DNA of 17,548 bases from an uncultured Collinsella sp. (GTDB lineage Bacteria > Actinomycetota > Coriobacteriia > Coriobacteriales > Coriobacteriaceae): NCBI GenBank assembly GCA_900549655.1, contig UROZ01000033.1, forward strand, positions 1-17,548, written 5' to 3'. The position numbers and the translations under genes were made by a program. Below, in pieces: positions 12,881 to 17,548 of the stretch (position 1 is its first letter; each line of letters opens with the position of its first letter). The notes beneath the pieces were generated by a model. It ran no database searches and was not told where the DNA came from. It saw only the letters and a list, made by a program, of their open reading frames with translations.

Positions 12881-13585
12881 TCAGTCTTCGATTTCAGGGT
12901 TCAGAAAGTCGATGTCCTCGTCCTCGGGATGCGCGAGAGCCTGTTTAATGGCCGCTCCGCCCTTAATGGAGTAGATGACAGCCGTGAGCATGGAGAAGAT
13001 CACGCCGCCGTACACAAAGAAGATGCCGAGGGGCACCGAGCTTCCGTTGAGGCCCGGGAAGGCCGTGAGGGTTGAAGGTAAAAGATGCAGTCCGTCAATA
13101 ACGGGGAAACCGAGCAGCATGAGCGAGAAGCCGGTCATGAGCAGCGCTGTCGCAATCTTTCCGGGGAAGACGACGTCAATGGGACGAGGGTGGTAATGGC
13201 GAACGATAAGTGTGCCGATGCCCAGATAGATGTCACGGCCGATAATGAGCACGCAGACCCAGATGGGTAGCTCTCCGCGGACCACCAGTCCCAAGACGCC
13301 GGCAAACAGCAGTGCACGGTCGCAGATGGGGTCCATGACCTTGCCGAGCCACGAGACCGTTTTAGTCATGCGGGCAATCTGACCGTCCATCCAGTCGGTG
13401 GAGGCCGCAACGGCGTAGATAACGATGGCGATGACGCGGTTGTTGTCCGTCACAAACAGGTACAGAAATACCAGGGTGAGGATCAGGCGCGTAAAGGTGA
13501 TGAAATTGGAGATCGTAAAGATCTTATTCGACGGGTAATCGGAAGTGCCGATAAGCTCCTTTTTGATCTTCTTTTTGATGCCCAC
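12881..13585 (-). CDS. pgsA: CDP-alcohol phosphatidyltransferase, probable PgsA
   Basis: The family swaps the CMP of CDP-diacylglycerol for an alcohol. PgsA uses glycerol-3-phosphate and makes phosphatidylglycerol phosphate in the membrane. The 234-residue protein contains the complete signature DxxDGxxARx8GxxxDxxxD, with Asp64, Asp67, Gly68, Ala71, Arg72, Gly81, Asp85 and Asp89. About five or six membrane segments follow from residue 30. The tail ends in an acidic stretch (PEDEDIDFLNPEIED). I chose a GTG start at 13585 because GGGGGAG lies five bases upstream and the product starts with a basic MGIKKKIKKEL. The frame upstream to 13675 crosses the promoter. Inositol- or glycerol-specific relatives cannot be excluded by motif alone. 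Confidence 0.87.
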   Translation of the reverse strand: MGIKKKIKKELIGTSDYPSNKIFTISNFITFTRLILTLVFLYLFVTDNNRVIAIVIYAVAASTDWMDGQIARMTKTVSWLGKVMDPICDRALLFAGVLGLVVRGELPIWVCVLIIGRDIYLGIGTLIVRHYHPRPIDVVFPGKIATALLMTGFSLMLLGFPVIDGLHLLPSTLTAFPGLNGSSVPLGIFFVYGGVIFSMLTAVIYSIKGGAAIKQALAHPEDEDIDFLNPEIED

Positions 13586-13621
13586 AGGACTCCCCCGCTG
13601 GTTAACGACAAAACTTTCGAT

Positions 13622-13650
13622 ACTATACCCGTTCCGGCGATGTCTATCCA
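13622..13650 (-). promoter_or_regulatory. Promoter of pgsA
   Basis: On the minus strand TGGATA (13650-13645, four of six to TTGACA) and TATAGT (13627-13622, five of six to TATAAT) are separated by exactly 17 bp. The start would fall about 30 bp before the GTG of pgsA. This promoter could serve the whole pgsA-FHA-MerR-apt run. Confidence 0.6.
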
Positions 13651-13714
13651 GCGAAGCCATAGAGAGTCCAGACATGTGGAGGGCGCTCTCGCAACGTGAA
13701 TGTACCGGGTTTGT

Positions 13715-13767
13715 GTACGTCAGCCTCCAACCATGTCATAAATTGTCGTGTTTGGAGGATGACGTAC
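13715..13767. repeat. 16-bp inverted repeat in the pgsA/tRNA-Pro gap
   Basis: GTACGTCAGCCTCCAA (13715-13730) and TTGGAGGATGACGTAC (13752-13767) are inverted copies with one mismatch around a 21-base loop. AAGTTTTTGTT follows on the + strand, so it could act as a plus-strand terminator, although no gene ends there. The rest of 13586-13839 holds the pgsA promoter and otherwise nothing I can name. Confidence 0.55.
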
Positions 13768-13839
13768 AAGTTTTTGTTGAGCGAAAGTATCGATCAAGAA
13801 AGCCGTTGATTATTCGTTGCTTCCCCCGATGATTCTTGA

Positions 13840-13871
13840 TAAAAAAAGGTCAGGCACTATGTGCCTGACCT
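13840..13871 (-). terminator. Terminator of tRNA-Pro
   Basis: On the minus strand AGGTCAGGCAC and GTGCCTGACCT (13871-13861 and 13857-13847) form a perfect 11-bp stem with a 3-base loop, running directly into at least seven Ts. It begins 10 bp after the encoded CCA end of the tRNA. It is a textbook intrinsic terminator. Confidence 0.93.
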
Positions 13872-13880
13872 GCAAACTTC

Positions 13881-13957
<77 letters not shown>

Positions 13958-13996
13958 AAGCTTTTCTTTGTTGCTCTGCTCTCGCTCGCAACAGGG

Positions 13997-14002
13997 AGTA
14001 TA
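13997..14002 (-). promoter_or_regulatory. Possible -10 box for tRNA-Pro
   Basis: TATACT on the minus strand (14002-13997) lies about 40 bp before the 5' end of the mature tRNA. The only -35-like element, TTGCAC (14029-14024), is 21 bp away, which is too far for a standard promoter. Alternatively the tRNA is read through from coaBC, since no terminator separates them. Confidence 0.35.
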
Positions 14003-14037
14003 TTAACCCGAAACTTTAGACTTGTGCAAGAACTTTT

Positions 14038-15252
14038 TTACAAATTTTGAAGCAAGTCCAAAATTGTATCTGCGAGCTGGGGTTTTGTTAGTACGGGAAG
14101 TTCTTGCGTGCCCGTTGTGCTCACAATCCAGGCCTTGTTGGTGTCGGTCCCAAAGCCTGAATCGGCGCGCGAGACATCGTTGGCGATAATGGCATCGCAA
14201 CCCTTGCGGGCCAATTTGCGCTCGGCGTACTCGACAACGTTATCGGTCTCGGCCGCAAATCCGATCACGCATCGCTCGTCCTTCTGGCGCGAGAGCTCGG
14301 CCAAAATATCGACCGTTTCGACGAGCTCGATGTGATCCAAGCGTTCGTTGGACTTTTTGAGCTTATGGTCGGCAGGAGCGGCGGGGGTGTAGTCGGCGAC
14401 GGCGGCCGCACAAATTGCCGCATCGGCCGTCTGGAAGGCGCTCAGGGCCGCCTGGAGCATCTCTGCGGCGGTTTGCACGCGCACGCACTCCACGCCGCGG
14501 GGAACATCGAGCGATGTCGGTCCCAACACGAGCGTGACCTCGCCACCGCGGCGTGCGGCCTCCCCTGCAAGGGCGACGCCCATCTTGCCTGATGAGCGGT
14601 TGCCAATGAAGCGCACCGGGTCGATCGGTTCGTGTGTGGGGCCGGCAGTGATGACGATGCGCTTGCCCGCCAGGTCTTGCGGCACGGGGTTGAGCACCTC
14701 ACAGACAGCCTCGACGATGTCCTCGGGCTCGCTCATGCGTCCCGTGTCCACGTCGCCGCAGGCAAGGTAGCCGCTGCCCGGACCCACCACATGGACACCG
14801 CGCTCGCGCAACGTGGCCATGTTGGTCTGTGTAGCCGGCGCCTTCCACATGCCATTGTTCATGGCCGGCGCGATCACGATGAGTCGTGGCGTTGCCAGCA
14901 GCGTGGTGGAGATGAGGTCGTCTGCGATGCCGTTGGCCATCTTGGCGATGATATTGGCCGTCGCGGGCGCCACGAGCACCAGGTCGGGTTCCTGCGCCAG
15001 CGAAATGTGGTGGATGGGGTCGGAGGGATCGTCGAATAGGCCCACGGCAACGGGCTCGTTGGTGAGCGCACGAAAGGTGAGCGGGCCCACAAACTCCGTG
15101 GCATGCTCGCTCATAACGACCTTGACGCGCGCACCGCGCTATTGCAGCAGGCGCACGATATTGCACGACTTATAGGCGGCGATCCCGCCGGTAATGCCCA
15201 GCAGGATCGTTTTTCCCTCAAGTTGCATTGAATTGTTGGATGCCGCCGTCAT
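14038..15252 (-). CDS. coaBC: Bifunctional CoaBC with in-frame TAG at codon 38
   Basis: CoaBC joins cysteine to 4'-phosphopantothenate (CoaB) and decarboxylates the product (CoaC), two successive steps to coenzyme A. From ATG 15252 (AAGGAAG seven bases before) the frame encodes the FMN-binding start KTILLGITGGIAAYKSCNIVRLLQ, then TAG at codon 38, then RGARVKVVMSEHATEF in the same frame. The CoaC part has His82 (IHHISLA), APATANIIAKMANGIADDL, PAMNNGMW (129-136) and Cys165 (GYLACGDVDTGRM). The CoaB part has ITAGPTHEPIDPVRFIGNRSSGKMG, AAVADYTP, KKSNERL and FAAET. Without suppression only two pieces are made: a 37-residue peptide and an ORF from ATG 15114, which has AAGG six bases upstream. The latter keeps CoaB whole but loses the flavin-binding start of CoaC. 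Only a single base need differ from a sense codon. Confidence 0.85.
15139..15141 (-). other. coaBC: In-frame amber codon inside coaBC
   Basis: The minus strand reads CTG CAA TAG CGC GGT here, giving LLQ-stop-RG. The frame is correct on both sides and no bases are missing, so this is a substitution, most simply from CAG, AAG or GAG, at a position where homologues usually carry Lys, Arg or Gln. Confidence 0.9.
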
Positions 15253-15254
15253 CG

Positions 15255-15974
15255 CTAGGCTTCCTTGCTCGGGAGTACCAGGAGGCGGTGGCAGTACGGG
15301 CAGTGCGTAATCTCGCTACCGTCGTGGTTGAGGTCGCTCATGGACGATGCCTGCAGCGCGGTGTGGCAGACCGTGGGGATGTTGCCCTGGATGGTCTCGA
15401 CGGCCAGGCCGCGGAACTGCTTGAGCAGACGCTCGTAGTCGGTGAGCACGTCGGCCGGCAGCGTGGCAGCAAGCGCGGTGCGCTCCTTCGTGGCGGCGTC
15501 AATCTGAGCCTGCAGGTCGGCAGCCTTGGCTCGGGCGGCCTTGGTGTCGGCCTTTACGCCCTCCTCGAACTTGGCGATGATGGCCTGCGCGCGAGCCTCG
15601 CGGTCGAGCGCCTCCTTATGAGCGACAACAACGTCCTTGCGGGTGTGCTCAATCTTGTCCAGGCGTTTGGCCAGGGTGGCGAGCTCGTTTTCTAGATCCT
15701 GAACCTCGCGGTAGTCGGAGCCGTCGACGTGACGCTTTTTGGCAGCCTCGATGGCGTTGTTGGTCTGAATCTCGGTGGTGTTGAGATCGTCGAGCTCAAT
15801 GTCCAGATCCTTGCGCTGGGCGTAGAGCTTGGTCATCTCGGACTTGAGCTTCACATAGGTCTTGCGCTTGGAAGCGAGCTCCTTGAGCTCCGGCATATTG
15901 GCAAGTTCGCTCTTGTTGCGGGCGAGCTCCAAATCGATCTGTTGCAGCTTGAGTAGCGTAGCGCCGGCGCTCAT
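15255..15974 (-). CDS. C4-type zinc-ribbon coiled-coil protein (DUF164 family)
   Basis: The 239-residue protein is almost all coiled coil from residue 7 to about 185 (LLKLQQIDLELARNKSEL onward) and ends in a zinc-ribbon-like segment at about 198-230. The family is widespread and usually sits beside NIF3-like genes, as here, but has no settled function; nucleic-acid binding has been suggested. The second knuckle HCPYC (Cys225, Cys228) is intact, but the first has only Cys203 in TVCHTAL where the family has CxxC. His204 may stand in. The start at 15974 is set by a strong AAGGAGAG and overlaps the NIF3 stop as ATGA. coaBC starts 2 bp downstream. Confidence 0.86.
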   Translation of the reverse strand: MSAGATLLKLQQIDLELARNKSELANMPELKELASKRKTYVKLKSEMTKLYAQRKDLDIELDDLNTTEIQTNNAIEAAKKRHVDGSDYREVQDLENELATLAKRLDKIEHTRKDVVVAHKEALDREARAQAIIAKFEEGVKADTKAARAKAADLQAQIDAATKERTALAATLPADVLTDYERLLKQFRGLAVETIQGNIPTVCHTALQASSMSDLNHDGSEITHCPYCHRLLVLPSKEA

Positions 15975-16780
15975 AAGTTCTCTCCTTTTGTCACAGTCCA
16001 CCATTGGCAAGGGTTCAGTATTTTAATCGCATGACGGGGGTCGACCCCGGCGTCAACTGCAGAGTTCATCAATATATCAACGAACGGCTCCTCAGAGCGG
16101 TCGTGGCCGAGCAAGATCACCGACAGCCCGCGCAAGGCAAGGTCTTGCGCCACGTGGTAGCCCGCCTCGCCGGTTACGATGACATCTGCGCCCGCGGCGA
16201 TGGCGAGCTCTCCAAAGTCGCCCAGGGAGCCGCCCAAAATGGCGACGGTGCGGCAGGGGCGATCGGCTCCGCCCCACACGCGCGGGTCGCTGCCGAAGGC
16301 CGTGGCAGCACGGGTGGCAAGATCGCGCAGCGTGCACGGGTCGTTGAGCGTTGCAAGCGCGCCCAGGCCGGTGGCTTCGGGGTTGTCCACGTGCTCCAGT
16401 GAGCTCACTGGTGCGGCACCCAGCAGCTCGCTCAGGCAGACGCGGGCTTCGTGCGAGCGGTCCAGGTTGGTGTGGAGCGAGATAATGCTCACGCCGCAAC
16501 GCGCTGCCTCGTAGAGCGCCGCGCTGCATTGGGGGCGTGCGGAATCCGACGGACAAAACGCCTCGGGCGCCTTGATATAGATGGGATGATGCGTCAGCAG
16601 CACGTTGGCGCCGGCCTCCTGGGCACGGTGCACATTGGCTTCGGTCGCATCGAGTGCGCAGGCAACACCGGAAATCTCCGCGGCAGGGTCGCCGACGGAG
16701 AGTCCTACATGGTCCCAACTCTCGGCATCGGTCTTGGGATAGCGTGCCAGCAGCGCACGTTCAAGCTCGGAGACGATCAT
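15971..16780 (-). CDS. NIF3-like dinuclear metal-centre protein (DUF34)
   Basis: The 269-residue protein has the NIF3/YqfO metal ligands: THHP (63-66, His64 and His65), HTNLD (103-107, Asp107) and a C-terminal GHDRSE with His226 and Glu230. VTGEAGYHVAQDLA (202-215) is also typical. Members form toroidal hexamers with two metal ions per subunit. Proposed roles include metal insertion and GTP cyclohydrolase-like activity, but none is settled. Its ATG overlaps the cysteine desulfurase stop, and its stop overlaps the zinc-ribbon start, both as 4-bp ATGA junctions, so translation of the three is coupled. It lacks the inserted PII-like domain of YqfO. Confidence 0.9.
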   Translation of the reverse strand: MIVSELERALLARYPKTDAESWDHVGLSVGDPAAEISGVACALDATEANVHRAQEAGANVLLTHHPIYIKAPEAFCPSDSARPQCSAALYEAARCGVSIISLHTNLDRSHEARVCLSELLGAAPVSSLEHVDNPEATGLGALATLNDPCTLRDLATRAATAFGSDPRVWGGADRPCRTVAILGGSLGDFGELAIAAGADVIVTGEAGYHVAQDLALRGLSVILLGHDRSEEPFVDILMNSAVDAGVDPRHAIKILNPCQWWTVTKGENL

Positions 16781-17548
16781 GCGGCGCCTACGATCGAGAG
16801 CAGCGCCTGGGCGAACTCATTCAGGTCGGCAGGGTTCACGCGGTCATCGAAGGAGATGCGCAGTGCGCCCAATGCCTGCTCGCGACCGATGCCCATCGCG
16901 CTTAAAACATGGCTCGGGTCCATGCTGCCGCTCGAGCACGCCGAGCCTGCCGATACCTCAAAGCCGGCGGCGTCGAGCTTGACGATGAGCTCCTCGGAGT
17001 CCATGCCGTCGACGTAGATCGAAACCATACCCGGCAGACGGTCGACCTGCTCGTAGTCGCCCATGGTGGCATGAATGCGTGGATGGGCCGTAAGCGTGGC
17101 GTAGAGTTTGTCGGAAAGGGCTTGCAGCTTTTCGCGCTCCTGAGCCACTTGGGGCACCAGCGTGCGGGCAGCAGCGGCAAAGGCTAGCTGCGTGCGCAGG
17201 TCCTGCGTGCCGGCGCGACGTCCGGCTTCCTGTCCGCCGCCAAAGATGCGGGGGCGCAGTGGCGTGCGGGTCTTAACGTAGAGCGCGCCGGATGCCACAG
17301 GACCGCCAATTTTGTGGGCCGCGACGGACATAGCATCGACGCCCAGCTCGGTGACATCGAGTGGAATGTGCAGATAGCCCTGGATAGCATCGGTGTGGAA
17401 CACTGCGCCCACGGTATGAGCGGCCGAGGCAAGCTCGCGGATGGGCTGCACCACGCCGGTCTCGTTGTTGGCGACCATAATGCTCACGAGCGACACGTCG
17501 TCGCTCAGCAAGTCGCTCAGCGTGGCAGGCTCAATGTAGCCCGCGCGG
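16777..17548 (-). CDS. Cysteine desulfurase (NifS/IscS family), 5' end outside window
   Basis: This PLP enzyme takes sulfur from cysteine as a persulfide for Fe-S clusters and thiolated tRNAs. The frame is open to the window edge, so the N-terminal third, including the PLP phosphate loop, is missing. Visible are VSIMVANNETGVVQPI, FHTDAIQGYLHIPLD with the PLP Asp, SVAAHKIGGPVASGALYV with the PLP lysine, GGGQEAGRRAGTQD, and SAGSACSSGSMDPSHVL with the sulfur-carrying cysteine. The SACSSGSxxPSHVL form and the short loop place it in group I (IscS/NifS-like). A TTG at 17511 is not the true start. It leads the coupled operon with NIF3, the zinc-ribbon protein and coaBC. Confidence 0.93.
   Translation of the reverse strand, partial: RAGYIEPATLSDLLSDDVSLVSIMVANNETGVVQPIRELASAAHTVGAVFHTDAIQGYLHIPLDVTELGVDAMSVAAHKIGGPVASGALYVKTRTPLRPRIFGGGQEAGRRAGTQDLRTQLAFAAAARTLVPQVAQEREKLQALSDKLYATLTAHPRIHATMGDYEQVDRLPGMVSIYVDGMDSEELIVKLDAAGFEVSAGSACSSGSMDPSHVLSAMGIGREQALGALRISFDDRVNPADLNEFAQALLSIVGAA

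Noticed and set aside
13758..13808. Tiny frame starting GGAGG-ATG (MTYKFLLSES...) after the inverted repeat
   Set aside because: The Shine-Dalgarno touches the ATG with no spacing, the frame is only 16 codons, and the site lies in a stem; no support for translation.
15139..15141. Pyrrolysine or other programmed recoding at the coaBC TAG
   Set aside because: No pyl genes or recoding signal are visible, and homologues carry an ordinary residue here; mutation, error or restart is simpler.

Overview
The window looks like chromosomal DNA from a Gram-positive, actinobacterium-type organism. Its gene order (miaA-hflX-lexA / LysM gene-nrdR-dut, and pgsA-FHA-MerR) and its protein style fit Coriobacteriia, possibly Collinsella or a relative; this assignment is inferred from recognised families and synteny, not from a database search. 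Almost everything is housekeeping. I see no phage, transposase, CRISPR array or defence cassette.

Layout. Bases 1-2194 hold the 3' part of miaA and hflX on the + strand, overlapping by one base. A minus-strand pair follows: lexA, then a translationally coupled DUF1624 membrane protein (2179-3527). Diverging from lexA is a LysM membrane protein that looks like an SOS cell-division inhibitor of the YneA type, followed by nrdR and dut (3688-5083). The lexA/LysM gap carries three LexA boxes exactly 28 bp apart. Bases 5084-5539 are non-coding and hold a cluster of palindromic repeats around a strong hairpin. Next come an MGDG-synthase-like glycosyltransferase (minus), a divergent trxB (+), a DUF1836 gene (+), a DegV protein (minus) and an NlpC/P60 cell-wall hydrolase (minus), separated by clear terminators.

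Bases 10927-13585 form a minus-strand run pgsA > FHA protein > MerR regulator > apt, matching the GarA/FtsR gene pair of mycobacteria and corynebacteria. tRNA-Pro(GGG) lies at 13881-13957. From 14038 to the window end a tightly coupled minus-strand operon reads cysteine desulfurase > NIF3-like protein > zinc-ribbon coiled-coil protein > coaBC.

The most surprising observation is in coaBC. The expected N-terminus, including its flavin-binding GITGGIAAYK segment, is encoded in frame, but codon 38 is TAG, nine codons before the next ATG. Because CoaBC is normally essential, this is a nonsense mutation, a sequence error, suppression, or translation restart. Other items worth checking are the phased LexA boxes, a hairpin that contains the nrdR start codon, and the repeat cluster at 5115-5513. 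I did not find a convincing new multigene system.
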